A stretch of DNA of 64,000 bases, taken from NCBI RefSeq assembly GCF_007859935.1, contig NZ_SJPO01000013.1, forward strand, positions 118,691 through 182,690, in the 5' to 3' direction. The notes under the pieces were generated by a model that was not told where the DNA came from, did no database searches, and saw only the letters and a program-made list of their open reading frames with translations. Shown one piece after another: positions 9,721 to 18,628 of the stretch (position 1 is the stretch's first letter; each line of letters begins with the position of its first letter). A program made the translations under genes and the position numbers. Origin of the DNA: Posidoniimonas polymericola (GTDB lineage Bacteria; Planctomycetota; Planctomycetia; Pirellulales; Lacipirellulaceae).

Positions 9721-9755
9721 GAGGGCCGGTTGCTTGCAGCCGGCCCTCTTTTTTT
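9721..9755 (+). terminator. Strong rho-independent terminator after the PEP-CTERM gene
   Basis: GAGGGCCGG (9721-9729) pairs with CCGGCCCTC (9740-9748), followed by seven T. A smaller hairpin (GCGTCC/GGACGC, 9692-9708) lies just before it. It ends the plus-strand transcript just ahead of the convergent cdd gene. Confidence 0.9.
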
Positions 9756-9783
9756 ATGCGCTGCCGACGGCCCCACAACGCGA

Positions 9784-10194
9784 TCAAGCCTTGAGTTCGA
9801 AGGCGTCGGGCAGCAGCGAGGCAACCGAGTAACACTGGGGCGAATCCAGCGCGCCGACGCTGGCGATCAACACCTGGTAGTCGCCAAACTCGTGCATCAC
9901 CTGGCGGCAGGCGCCGCACGGGGAGCCCCCGTCCTGCGTCACTACCGCCAGGGCGGCGACCCCGCCGGGACGCAACCCGGCGGCCACCGCCGCGCCAATC
10001 GCGCTGCGTTCGGCGCAGTTGGTGAGGCCGTAAGACGCGTTCTCGATGTTCACCCCGACAAAGACGCGGCCGTCGGTGGTGAGCAGCGCCGCCCCGACCT
10101 GGTACCCGGAGTACTTGGCGTAGGCGTTCTCTCGAACCTCTGCCGCGCGGGCAATCAGGTTCTGCAGCGTGTCGTCCGTGGGGCTTTCTGGCAT
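9784..10194 (-). CDS. cdd: Cytidine deaminase
   Basis: Hydrolyses cytidine/deoxycytidine to uridine/deoxyuridine plus ammonia. At 136 residues it has the length of the small tetrameric class. Zinc-site motifs are intact: NIENASYGLTNCAERSA (Cys ligand and catalytic Glu) and PCGACRQ (two Cys ligands). It is the last gene of the minus-strand nucleoside salvage group, 59 bases after the thymidine phosphorylase gene. Its uridine products are substrates for that phosphorylase, which explains the grouping. Confidence 0.95.
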   Translation of the reverse strand: MPESPTDDTLQNLIARAAEVRENAYAKYSGYQVGAALLTTDGRVFVGVNIENASYGLTNCAERSAIGAAVAAGLRPGGVAALAVVTQDGGSPCGACRQVMHEFGDYQVLIASVGALDSPQCYSVASLLPDAFELKA

Positions 10195-10253
10195 GGCTTG
10201 TAGTACTGGCTAGCTAGATGGCGGTAGCGAACAAGGGGATTCACCGAAGCGGG

Positions 10254-11534
10254 TCAGCACACGCGCTCGGCAATCAGCGGCGGCGCGGCCACGGGGCCGT
10301 CGCCAATCTGGATGGCAGAGAGGACCATCTTCTCGGCCGCTGCGCGGGCGGCGTCGCGGGAGTACAGCTTCGCGAGCGGCTGCTCGGCGTCGACAGGGTC
10401 GCCCAACCGCACCAGCATCTCGAGGCCGACGCCGTGGTCGATCGGGTCGCCGAGCTGCTTGCGTCCGCCGCCCATCTCGATGACGGCCCAGCCGAGCTGC
10501 TCGGTATCGATAGCGGCGACCACGCCGGCCGTCGCCGACGCGATTTCGGTCGCTCCGGCCAGCGGCCGCGGGGCGTCTAGATCGCCACCTTGGGCGCGGA
10601 CCATCTCGGCGAACTTCTCGAGCGCGGCGCCCGAGTCGATCGCCTTGGTCATCTGCTTGAGCCCATCGGCCGTGTCGGTCGCGGCGCCGGCCAGCACGAG
10701 CGCCTCGGCTCCGAGCTCGAGCGTCACCTCGCGGAGGTCGGCCGGGCCCCCGCCCTGCAGGCAGGCGACCGACTCGTCGACCTCGAGCGCATTGCCGGCC
10801 AGCCGGCCGAGCGGCTGGTTCATGTCGGTGAGCAGGGCCGAGGTCGCCACGCCCATCCGCTTGCCGGTGTCGACCAGCGAGCGGGCCAGCGCGCGGGCGT
10901 CGTCGAGGGTCTTCATGAACGCGCCCGAGCCGTGCTTGACGTCGAGCACCAGCGCGTCGAGCCCCTCGGCCAGCTTCTTGCTCATGATGCTGGCGGTGAT
11001 CAGGGGGATGCACGGCACCGTCGCCGTGACGTCGCGGAGGGCGTACAGCTTGCGGTCGGCGGGCACCAGCTTCTCGGAGGCGCTGCTGATCACGCAACCC
11101 ACCTCGTCGGCGACCCGCTGCATCTCTTCGATCGACAGGTCCGTGCGGTAGCCGGGGATCGCCTCGAGCTTGTCGAGCGTGCCGCCGGTCGCGCCGAGGC
11201 CGCGGCCCGAGATCATCGGCACCCGCACGCCGCAGCACGCCAGCGCCGGCGCCAGCGGCAGCGAGGCCTTGTCGCCGATCCCGCCCGAGGAGTGCTTGTC
11301 GACCCGCGGGGCGCCGGGCGTGTGCGCGAGCACCTCCCCCGACTCCAGCATCGCGTGCGTTAGCGCGGCGATCTCGGCGGTGCTCATCCCCTTGAGGAAC
11401 ACGGCCATCGCCCAGGCGGCCATCTGGTAGTCCGGCACGTCGCCCGCCACGTAGCCGTTGATGAGGTCGCGGATCTCTTGTCCGGCGAGCTCCTGGCCGT
11501 CGCGTTTCTTGGTGATAATCCAGGCGGCGTTCAT
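10254..11534 (-). CDS. deoA: Thymidine / pyrimidine-nucleoside phosphorylase
   Basis: 426 residues, the normal length of the NP-II family. It cleaves thymidine (and perhaps uridine) with phosphate to the base and (deoxy)ribose-1-phosphate. Signature motifs include the family sequence SGRGLGATGGTLDKLE, the phosphate loop VDKHSSGGIGDK, and the C-terminal hexapeptide-like domain. Its place between the purine phosphorylases and cytidine deaminase, with deoC upstream, makes a complete nucleoside catabolic set. Strict thymidine versus broad pyrimidine specificity cannot be told from sequence by eye. Confidence 0.93.
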   Translation of the reverse strand: MNAAWIITKKRDGQELAGQEIRDLINGYVAGDVPDYQMAAWAMAVFLKGMSTAEIAALTHAMLESGEVLAHTPGAPRVDKHSSGGIGDKASLPLAPALACCGVRVPMISGRGLGATGGTLDKLEAIPGYRTDLSIEEMQRVADEVGCVISSASEKLVPADRKLYALRDVTATVPCIPLITASIMSKKLAEGLDALVLDVKHGSGAFMKTLDDARALARSLVDTGKRMGVATSALLTDMNQPLGRLAGNALEVDESVACLQGGGPADLREVTLELGAEALVLAGAATDTADGLKQMTKAIDSGAALEKFAEMVRAQGGDLDAPRPLAGATEIASATAGVVAAIDTEQLGWAVIEMGGGRKQLGDPIDHGVGLEMLVRLGDPVDAEQPLAKLYSRDAARAAAEKMVLSAIQIGDGPVAAPPLIAERVC

Positions 11535-11745
11535 GTATCCTCGTGCGGCGCGCTACAGCAGAAACGTCGGCGGCAAGTTCTATGCATCGGCGAATCGGCC
11601 GCCGGCGTTCAGCCGCAACGGCTGAGAAACGGCAGAACCTTGCCGAAGCCGTTTCAGCCAACGTTCAGGTCTGCCGATCCGAAAAAGCGTTCCCAGGTAT
11701 AACACCCTGGGCGGCTCTTTTCAGCAACGAAAACGCAAGAAGAGG

Positions 11746-12570
11746 CTAGCCGGCGCTTCGGATGACCGCGGTCACCATCGCCAGCAGCTTGCTCGACGCG
11801 TTGCTGGCGGCGTCGACCACTTCCTGCCCGCTGGTCTCGCCGAGGGCGTCCGGGTTGCAGACATTCGTGACGGTCGAGATGCCCAGCACCCGCATGCCGG
11901 CGTGCCGGGCGGCGATCACCTCGGGCACGGTCGACATGCCGGCCGCGCTCGCGCCAAGCCGGCGGAGCATGCGGTACTCGGCGCGGGTCTCGTAGGTCGG
12001 GCCGAGCATACCGGCGTACACGCCGGCGTGGCACGCGAAGTCGCCCCGCCGGGCGGCCGCCTTGGCGGTCTCGCCGTAGGCGGGGTCGTACGGCTGCGAC
12101 ATGTCCGGGAACCGCGGGCCGAGGGCGTCGTCGTTCGGGCCGATTAGCGGGTTCTGGAACATCAGGTTGATCTGGTCGGTGATGACCATCGGGTCGCCCA
12201 CCTGCATCTGCGGGTTGAGCCCCCCCGCGGCGTTAGTGACTACCAGCGAGCGGGCGCCGAGGGCGTGCATCACGCGTATCGGCATCGCCGTCTGCTGGGG
12301 CGACCAGCCCTCATACAGGTGGAAGCGACCCTGCATAACGACCACCGCCTGCCCCTCGAGCCGCCCCAGCAGGAGCCGCCCGGCGTGGCCCACCGCGGTC
12401 GAGCGGGGGAAGTGGGGCAGATCCTCGTAGGCGAACTCCGCGCTCACCTCGACGTGGTCGGCCAGTGGGCCGAGGCCCGAGCCGAGCACAATCGCCCAGC
12501 GAGGGGTCAAATCGCACCGCGCACGGATCGCGGCCGCGGCGTCTTGGTAGGCACTGGCCGGCAAAGTCAT
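11746..12570 (-). CDS. Purine nucleoside phosphorylase, paralogue A (Asn-type purine site)
   Basis: 274 residues of the trimeric NP-I family (human PNP/MTAP type). It has the phosphate motif GSGLGPL, the HF-R-ST-VGHAGR region, TNAAGGLNP, GPTYETRAEYR (purine-site Glu) and GISTVTN. The Asn in the last motif corresponds to Asn243 of human PNP, which selects 6-oxopurines (inosine, guanosine). The start ATG at 12570 overlaps the stop of paralogue B in an ATGA junction, so translation is probably coupled. The frame is open further upstream, but that part lies inside paralogue B. It likely works together with paralogue B on different purines. Confidence 0.9.
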   Translation of the reverse strand: MTLPASAYQDAAAAIRARCDLTPRWAIVLGSGLGPLADHVEVSAEFAYEDLPHFPRSTAVGHAGRLLLGRLEGQAVVVMQGRFHLYEGWSPQQTAMPIRVMHALGARSLVVTNAAGGLNPQMQVGDPMVITDQINLMFQNPLIGPNDDALGPRFPDMSQPYDPAYGETAKAAARRGDFACHAGVYAGMLGPTYETRAEYRMLRRLGASAAGMSTVPEVIAARHAGMRVLGISTVTNVCNPDALGETSGQEVVDAASNASSKLLAMVTAVIRSAG

Positions 12571-13400
12571 TGCTTGTTCGCGTCGTGGCTGATGATGCCG
12601 CGGACCAGCGACCGGAGCTTCGGCTCGGCGCCGTTGGCCGTGGCGATGATCGTGTTGACGTCGGCCTCCTCGAGCGCGTCGGGCAGGCACATGTCGGTGA
12701 TCACCGACACACCGAACGCCCGCAGACCGCAGTGCACGGCCACGATCACCTCGGGCACGGTCGACATGCCGACCACGTCGGCGCCCATCATGCGGAGCAT
12801 GCGGTACTCGGCGCGGGTCTCAAGGTTCGGCCCCGTGACGGCGACCACCACGCCCTTGTGGGCGACAAAGTCTTCCTTGCGTGCGATGCCGAGGCCGACC
12901 TCGATCAGCTCGGGGTCGTACGGCCGCGACATGTCCGGGAACCGCGGGCCGAGGCGGTCGTCGTTGACGCCGACCAGCGGGTTGTCGCCCATCAGGTTGA
13001 TCTGATCGTCGATGATCATCAGGTCGCCCAAGGCGTAGTTGGGGTTCATGCCGCCCACCGCCTGCGAGACCACCATCAGCTCGGCCCCCATCGCCTTCAT
13101 GACGCGGACCGGCAGCGTGATCTGCTTGAGCGGGTAGCCCTCGTACTGGTGGAAACGGCCTTCCATCGCCATCACCGGCACGCCGTCTAGCTTGCCGCAG
13201 ACCAGCCGCCCGCGGTGGCTGATGGCCGTAGAGGTTGGGAAGTGGGGGATGTTCTCGTAGTCGATCGAGGCCTCGACCTCGATCTGCTCGACCAGGCTGC
13301 CGAGCCCGGTGCCGAGGATGATGCCGGCGTGCGGGGTGGCGTCCCACTGGGCGCGGATCGCGGCGACCGCTTCTTCGATCTGTCCGTAGAGTTCAAGCAT
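12567..13400 (-). CDS. Purine nucleoside phosphorylase, paralogue B (Asp-type purine site)
   Basis: 277 residues, same family and aligned end to end with paralogue A. Motifs: GTGLGSL, HFPTSTAISHRGR, VSQAVGGMNPN, GPNLETRAEYR and GVSVITDMC. The purine-selecting Asn is replaced by Asp (SVITD versus STVTN in paralogue A). In human PNP the N243D change shifts preference toward adenosine, and MTAP has Asp there, so this copy may act on 6-aminopurine nucleosides. That is inference; the fold and reaction class are secure. It is the first of the tandem pair and overlaps paralogue A by four bases. Confidence 0.88.
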   Translation of the reverse strand: MLELYGQIEEAVAAIRAQWDATPHAGIILGTGLGSLVEQIEVEASIDYENIPHFPTSTAISHRGRLVCGKLDGVPVMAMEGRFHQYEGYPLKQITLPVRVMKAMGAELMVVSQAVGGMNPNYALGDLMIIDDQINLMGDNPLVGVNDDRLGPRFPDMSRPYDPELIEVGLGIARKEDFVAHKGVVVAVTGPNLETRAEYRMLRMMGADVVGMSTVPEVIVAVHCGLRAFGVSVITDMCLPDALEEADVNTIIATANGAEPKLRSLVRGIISHDANKQ

Positions 13401-13444
13401 GGGTAGTGGCTAGGTTCTCACTCTAGTGGGTGTAAGAGCCGGGC

Positions 13445-13478
13445 GGCGTCAGCCCCCGGAGAGATCGGGGCTGACGCC
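13445..13478. repeat. 12-bp perfect inverted repeat between deoC and the PNP pair
   Basis: GGCGTCAGCCCC (13445-13456) and GGGGCTGACGCC (13467-13478) form a stable stem with a 10-base loop. There is no T-run on either strand, so it is not a classic terminator. It may be a REP-like dispersed element or an mRNA processing or stability structure within the deo-type operon. Confidence 0.6.
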
Positions 13479-13511
13479 CCGCGCTAGTTGGAAAGTCGTG
13501 ACTACTTATCG

Positions 13512-14219
13512 TTAGTAGTCGGCCTTGTTTTCTTCGCCGCCGGCGATCGCCTCGGTGCCGCTGGTTCCGAGCCGCGTCGCGCCGAGCGCGACCAGTTTGA
13601 CGGCGTCGTCATAGCTGCGGATGCCTCCCGACGCCTTGACCGCTACCGCGTCGGAGCACGCCTCGCGCATCAGCTTGATATCGTGTTCGGTGGCGCCGGT
13701 GCTCACCATAGCGCCCGCCGCGTCCTTGACGAAGCCGAACCCGGTGGAGGTCTTCACGAAGGCGGCGCCCGCCTGCTCCGACAGCTCGCTCAGTTTGCGC
13801 TTGGTGTCGTCGTCGGGGATCAGGCCGGTCTCGAAGATGACCTTGGTAATAGCGCCCTCGCTGCGCGCGGCCTCGACCACCGAGGCGATGTCGGCCAGGA
13901 CGAAGTCCCAGTCGCCAGCCAGCGCCTTGCCGATGTTGATGACCATGTCGACCTCGACCGCGCCGTGGCGACAGGCCTCGAGGGTCTCGGCCGCCTTGGC
14001 GGCGCTGCTGGTCCCGCCGTGCGGGAAGCCGATCACCGTGCTGACCTTCACCGCCGAGTCCTTCAGCAGCTCCGCGGCCAGCGGCACGTGGGCGGGCTTC
14101 ACGCAGATGCTGGCGACCCCGACCCGGTCGCACAACTCGCAGGCGGCGCGGACGTCGTCGTCGGTGTGCGTGGGGTGCAGCACCGCGTGGTCGATCATCG
14201 AAACAACAGAAGCAGCCAT
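13512..14219 (-). CDS. deoC: Deoxyribose-phosphate aldolase
   Basis: Cleaves 2-deoxyribose-5-phosphate to acetaldehyde and glyceraldehyde-3-phosphate through a Schiff-base Lys. At 235 residues it is the usual length. Visible are VCVKP-type strand ICVKPAHV, GFPHGG, EVDMVINIG, AFVKTSTGF (Schiff-base Lys) and VKASGGIR (second catalytic Lys). It heads the minus-strand salvage cluster and consumes the deoxyribose phosphate released by the phosphorylases, after a phosphopentomutase encoded elsewhere. Confidence 0.96.
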   Translation of the reverse strand: MAASVVSMIDHAVLHPTHTDDDVRAACELCDRVGVASICVKPAHVPLAAELLKDSAVKVSTVIGFPHGGTSSAAKAAETLEACRHGAVEVDMVINIGKALAGDWDFVLADIASVVEAARSEGAITKVIFETGLIPDDDTKRKLSELSEQAGAAFVKTSTGFGFVKDAAGAMVSTGATEHDIKLMREACSDAVAVKASGGIRSYDDAVKLVALGATRLGTSGTEAIAGGEENKADY

Positions 14220-14316
14220 CGTGCAGCACCTGCGCCAGCTAGAGGACGTCCGGCAGGCCTGTCCGCCGGCGAGCGCCCGATGCTACCGGACCGCGGCCCC
14301 GCTCACAACCTGCCCG

Positions 14317-15333
14317 CTACGGCTTGGCCGGCAGCTCGAGGTCGACCACCACTGGGTAGTGGTCGGAGGTCTCCAGGTTCACCACATGGGCGATAAACGC
14401 CCGCTTCACGTACGGCTTCAGCTCGACCGGCAGCAGGATGTGGTCGATCATCGTGTAGACGTCCTGCGGGTCGTCGGCGCCGTTCTCGTTCCAGTCCCAG
14501 TGCGAGGTGTAGCGGTCCTCCTTGTTGGGAATGAACTCGGCCGCGTTAAACAGTTCGTCCCCCTCGTGGTCGGGGTCGAAGTCCTTGATGCGGGCCAGCA
14601 CGTCGGTCACCGGGTCGCGGGTGTCGTCGCGGTCCGGCACGGTCGGGTCGTAGTCGTTGAGGTCGCCGAGCACCACCGGCAAGTAGCCGCGACGCACCAC
14701 CTCGCCATTAAGAATCCGCGCCACGATCTTGGCCTGAGCGGTGCGCTGCGCGTTGGAGAACTCGTCCGACGGGTTCGACTTCAGGTGCAGCCCGAGGAAG
14801 CCCAGCTTGTAACCCGCGACCTCGATGAAGTAGCTCGAGTTACGCGACAGCGATGCCGAGAAGTTCCGCGGCTTGCCATCGTAGCCGGGCGCCCGGTAGG
14901 CCTGCCGGAAGATTGGGTCGTCATCTTTGGAGAAGTAGGTGCGGATCTGTTTGCCGTCGACCGCCTGCGGAGGGAACTTCGTAATCAGCGAGACGTCCAT
15001 CCCCGTGAACGAGTCGTTCGACTCGATGTGGTAGCCGGTGTATTCGTTCAGCCCCTTGGCGTGCAACCGGGCGACAATCGCGTCGACTACCTCGCGCGAG
15101 GTCCCTTCCACCAGGTTGAGGATGTCCGGGTTGAGAACCTCGATGACGTTCGCCGCGCGGTCCAGGTGACGCTCGCGGGCGTAGTCGAAGCGGTACTTCT
15201 GCAGCTGCCCGGCCCGTACGCCGGGCGCGGTCAGGATCTCGACATTGAAGGTCATGATCCGTAGCGGGGTCGCTTCTTCCGCAAACAGCAACGTGGGGCA
15301 AAGTAACAGGGCGAGCGGCAGGAGACGGTTCAT
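14317..15333 (-). CDS. Secreted endonuclease/exonuclease/phosphatase-family hydrolase
   Basis: 338 residues from ATG 15333, chosen because a signal peptide follows at once (LLPLALLLCPTLLFAEE). Motifs of the DNase I-like fold are present: IMTFNVEIL (Asn), ILNLVEG (catalytic Glu), LGLHLKS, VVLGDLNDY (Asp/Asn metal site), MIDHIL and SDHYPVVVDL (Asp-His pair). The family covers nucleases, phosphodiesterases and inositol/lipid phosphatases, and the substrate cannot be read from sequence. Export suggests scavenging of extracellular nucleic acids or phosphoesters, which would fit the adjacent nucleoside salvage operon. Confidence 0.85.
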   Translation of the reverse strand: MNRLLPLALLLCPTLLFAEEATPLRIMTFNVEILTAPGVRAGQLQKYRFDYARERHLDRAANVIEVLNPDILNLVEGTSREVVDAIVARLHAKGLNEYTGYHIESNDSFTGMDVSLITKFPPQAVDGKQIRTYFSKDDDPIFRQAYRAPGYDGKPRNFSASLSRNSSYFIEVAGYKLGFLGLHLKSNPSDEFSNAQRTAQAKIVARILNGEVVRRGYLPVVLGDLNDYDPTVPDRDDTRDPVTDVLARIKDFDPDHEGDELFNAAEFIPNKEDRYTSHWDWNENGADDPQDVYTMIDHILLPVELKPYVKRAFIAHVVNLETSDHYPVVVDLELPAKP

Positions 15334-15511
15334 GGCAGGCGGGAGGCTGAGCGGCGGGAGGAAAAACGCTGGCAATGACAGCCCGCCATAATAGCCGAAA
15401 ACCCTGCCGCGGGCGCGCGGCCCGTCTGCCTCTCGCACCAGTTCTGCGGGTGGCTGCAAGCCGGGTCGGGGAGCCAATGACGCGTGGTGTGGCCAACGAC
15501 GCGTGGCCTGG

Positions 15512-16525
15512 CTAGAAGTCGCCGGCCGATTCCCCCGCGGCCATAGTGATCAGCGAGATAAACGCGTCGGGGTCGATCTCCTCGGTGTGGAACCGCACCG
15601 AACCGTCGAGCAGTGCAATGTTGAGCCCGGCCGCATGCGTGCTGAACGGCCGGTACCGGTTGGTGCAGTTGATGAGCTGCTGGTCACGGCAATAGAACTG
15701 CAGCGTGGAGTAGGTCTCTTGGCTGGCCCAGCGGAACTCGTTGTTGGCCGACGAGTTCTCTCCGAGGCTCCCGTCGATGGTCAGGATCTCTGGCTTGCCG
15801 ACCGATTCGGTGAACATCATCGTCTTGGAGGTTCCATCGGTCACCCGGGCCAGGCGAACGTTGCGGCGCGGCTTCACTCCGGCGGCGGTCATGTCGTTGG
15901 GCGGCGTCTGGTCGTAGAGGTCAACCTGCATCGCGCCGTCCCAGCGGCGGTCATAGTTCTTGGCCCCGCCCCGCGAGTCGACCAGCCCGGCCGTGATCAG
16001 CTTCTTGATCGATCCCCCCGGCGGGTCGTACTTGGTATTGGGACTCTTGGAGGCTATCTCGACGCGGTTGATCACCAGGTAGTCGGTGATGTGGAACCGC
16101 TCGCGGCTGGCCGAGCCCGACGGGCAGATCAGGATGCCGCCGAGCTGCTGCTTGGTGTGGGTCTCGTTGCCGGTTGGGTTCGTGTTGTCCCAGTCCCATT
16201 GATAGTCGATCCCCGCGAACGTGGCGCCCTGCTCGAAGTAGGGCAGGATCAGCGAGAGCCCGTTGTGCCGCGCGAGCGGGGGCGGCTTGACCGTGTCGGT
16301 CCACTTGGGCCCCTCACGGTCGCGGGCGGCCGGCGGCAACTTTCGGAAACTCGACTCGAAGTTCAGCCCCGCCAGCGCCAGGTTCTTGAGGTTGCTCTGG
16401 CAGTTCATCCTTCGGGCCGATTCGCGGGCCGCTTGGACGGCGGGGAGCAGCAGCGCCACTAGAACGCCGATGATGGCGATGACCACTAGCAGCTCGACCA
16501 GCGTGAACGCGCGGCGGGTCGCCAT
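15512..16525 (-). CDS. DUF1559 prepilin-like protein
   Basis: 337 residues from ATG 16525. It has a type IV prepilin N-terminus: short basic leader, then [22 protein letters not shown], with a processing site before Phe. The rest is the DUF1559 domain ([26 protein letters not shown], and the C-terminal H-x-GG-like segment, here [16 protein letters not shown]). These proteins are greatly expanded in planctomycetes and are thought to be pseudopilin-like surface proteins of unknown role. The upstream region to 16684 is open in frame but lacks coding character. Confidence 0.92.
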   Translation of the reverse strand: MATRRAFTLVELLVVIAIIGVLVALLLPAVQAARESARRMNCQSNLKNLALAGLNFESSFRKLPPAARDREGPKWTDTVKPPPLARHNGLSLILPYFEQGATFAGIDYQWDWDNTNPTGNETHTKQQLGGILICPSGSASRERFHITDYLVINRVEIASKSPNTKYDPPGGSIKKLITAGLVDSRGGAKNYDRRWDGAMQVDLYDQTPPNDMTAAGVKPRRNVRLARVTDGTSKTMMFTESVGKPEILTIDGSLGENSSANNEFRWASQETYSTLQFYCRDQQLINCTNRYRPFSTHAAGLNIALLDGSVRFHTEEIDPDAFISLITMAAGESAGDF

Positions 16526-16751
16526 GACTGGAGCCTCCCCGAGAGTTGCGGCAGCCAGCTCAAGAGCGGCCACACAGAACTTCGCCTGGACGGGCGGTGG
16601 GGAGTCCGGTCCCGCAGGCTGCCGCACTACTGCGGACAGCCGCTGCCTGGGGTCCAAGCTTAGTTGGACCGAAACGGAACTCAAGCACTATTTTGCGGAT
16701 TCACGCGTGCGGACGAGATTTACCCCGTCGGAGCGGGCCGCGTGCCAGGAA

Positions 16752-17525
16752 TTAGTACTGGAAGTGCTTGATTTCTTCGCCCTGCTCCTCGATCTGATGC
16801 AGGGACTCGATGCCGACGTCCAGGTGCACGTCGGACCAGTCGCGGGTAACGCGGGCGTCGCTGGCGGTGGATTTGACGCCCTCGGGCGTCATCGGCAGGT
16901 CCGACACCAACAACAGTGCCCCGCGGGCGATCTGATTGGCGTGGCCGACGACAAAAATCGTGGCGGTCTCCATGTCGATGGCAATCGGAGTGTACTGCTT
17001 CAGGCTCTCGCGGAAGCGGTCGTCGTGCTCCCAGACACGGCGGTTGGTCGTGTAGATCACGCCGGTCCGGTACTCCAGATGCCGGGCGACCAGCTTCTCC
17101 GAGACAAACTTGTGGAGCTTAAACGATGGCAGTGCCGGCACCAGCGGCGGCAAGTAGTCGTCGGAGGTCCCCTCGCCGCGGATCGCCCCGATCGGCAGAA
17201 TGAAGTGGCCGATTTCAGTCGATTCCTTCAGCCCGCCGCACTTGCCCAGGAAGAGCACCGCATTGGGCTCCACCGCCGTGAGCAGGTCCATCACGGTCGC
17301 GGCATTGGGTGACCCGATCCCAAAATTTATGATCGTCAGGCCGTGCGTATTGGTCGCCGCCTGCATTGGCCGGTCCTCGCCAAAAATCGGGCATGAGAAC
17401 CGCTCCGCGAAGTGGCGGACGTAGTTGCCAAAGTTGGTTAGCAGGATGTGCGTGCCAAACATCTCTAGCGGCATGCCCGTATACCGGCTCAACCAGTCTT
17501 GCGCGATATCGCGTTTGGTGATCAT
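16752..17525 (-). CDS. amn: AMP nucleosidase (short form)
   Basis: 257 residues of the NP-I phosphorylase/nucleosidase superfamily, matching the catalytic part of AMP nucleosidase without the N-terminal regulatory domain of the enterobacterial enzyme. It hydrolyses AMP to adenine and ribose-5-phosphate. Motifs seen: GIGSPNAATVMDLL, LGKCGGLKES, PIGAIRGEGTSDDYLPP (purine-site region), IAIDMETAT (Met-Glu at the ribose site) and LLVSDLPM with the catalytic-type Asp. It stands alone, transcribed from a promoter in the gap 17526-17728 shared with the divergent Spy-like gene. Confidence 0.9.
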   Translation of the reverse strand: MITKRDIAQDWLSRYTGMPLEMFGTHILLTNFGNYVRHFAERFSCPIFGEDRPMQAATNTHGLTIINFGIGSPNAATVMDLLTAVEPNAVLFLGKCGGLKESTEIGHFILPIGAIRGEGTSDDYLPPLVPALPSFKLHKFVSEKLVARHLEYRTGVIYTTNRRVWEHDDRFRESLKQYTPIAIDMETATIFVVGHANQIARGALLLVSDLPMTPEGVKSTASDARVTRDWSDVHLDVGIESLHQIEEQGEEIKHFQY

Positions 17526-17728
17526 TGGATTCTTCTCCCGCTGACGTGCGAAATTCGCCGAGCAAGCCTTAAGTCGCTTTGATACAATAACTTAGGTCGC
17601 TCGACGAATACTGGCAACCGGAGTCTGTGATCGGCGTTACTCCTGCCAGGCAACGGGGTTACATCCTGCAGTGATCCTGTCCTGTTCCACCTACCCCTTC
17701 AATAACGTAGACGCGGAGCTTGCTGAAA

Positions 17729-18472
17729 ATGTCTTGGCTCAATCGTGCGGCGGTTGTTTCGTGTGGTTTGGCCCTCGTGGCCCTCGCCAGCCAGGCGGTT
17801 GCCCAGCCAGGACCAGGGGGCCCAGGCGGCCGCGGCGGGTTTGGCCGCGGGATGGGGGGCGTCGGCACACTGCTGATGTCCGACGCCGTCCGCGACGAGA
17901 TTGCCCTCGATGCCAATCAGCTCGAGGAACTGCAGGCCATGCAGGCAGAAATCCGCGACGAAATGCGGGAACGCATGCAAGGACGCTTCCAAGCCTTCCG
18001 CGATATGAGCGAAGAAGATCGACAGACCGCGATGGAGGAAATGCGGGCCGAGATGCAACAAGTTCAGGCCGATGCCGAGAAGCGTATCAGTGGAGTCCTT
18101 AAGGCGGGCCAGATGGAACGCCTGAAGCAAATCGAGTTGCAGCAGCAGATGCAGCGGGGCGGCAGCCAGGCGTTGCTGATGGACTCGGTGGCCGAAAAGC
18201 TGGGCATCACCCCCGAGCAGCAGGAAGAAATGCGAGCCAAGGCCCAGGAAGAACAGCAGAAGCTGCAGGAGCAGATCCAGAAGCTCACCCAGGAGTCCCG
18301 CGAACGGGTGCTGTCGGTGCTGACCGACGCCCAGCGGGCGCAGCTCAAGGAGCTGACCGGCGAGCAATTTGACATGCCCCAGCCTCAGTTTGGGCGGGGG
18401 GGTCAGCGTGGAGCCAATGGGCGTCAGCGTGGCCCTGGCGGCCGCCAGCCCGCCCAGGCCGAACTGGAGTAA
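17729..18472 (+). CDS. Exported Spy/CpxP-like helical protein with Gly-rich ends
   Basis: 247 residues from ATG 17729; a TTG three codons earlier is possible. There is a signal peptide (residues 5-24, ending AVAQPG), then a Gly/Arg-rich stretch, a long Glu/Gln/Met-rich helical body with two LTPEQ-like repeats (LDANQLEELQAM, ITPEQQEEMRAK) and LTDAQRAQLKELTG, and a Gly/Gln/Arg-rich tail. The repeats recall periplasmic Spy/CpxP chaperone-like proteins, but similarity is at pattern level only. It precedes the T2SS operon by 156 bases and might be cotranscribed. Confidence 0.7.
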   Translation: MSWLNRAAVVSCGLALVALASQAVAQPGPGGPGGRGGFGRGMGGVGTLLMSDAVRDEIALDANQLEELQAMQAEIRDEMRERMQGRFQAFRDMSEEDRQTAMEEMRAEMQQVQADAEKRISGVLKAGQMERLKQIELQQQMQRGGSQALLMDSVAEKLGITPEQQEEMRAKAQEEQQKLQEQIQKLTQESRERVLSVLTDAQRAQLKELTGEQFDMPQPQFGRGGQRGANGRQRGPGGRQPAQAELE

Positions 18473-18628
18473 ACCATTGCCGCCGGCCGTAGCCCGTCGA
18501 ATCGAGTGGTTTGCGGTCGGCAGGCGTCTAAAAGATAATACAGAACGACCGCGGCCTGCCTGCTGGGCCGGCCGCCCCTATCCCCTCCCTATCCCCCTCC
18601 CTCCGACCCGCCCTTTCGGCGTCTTCCC

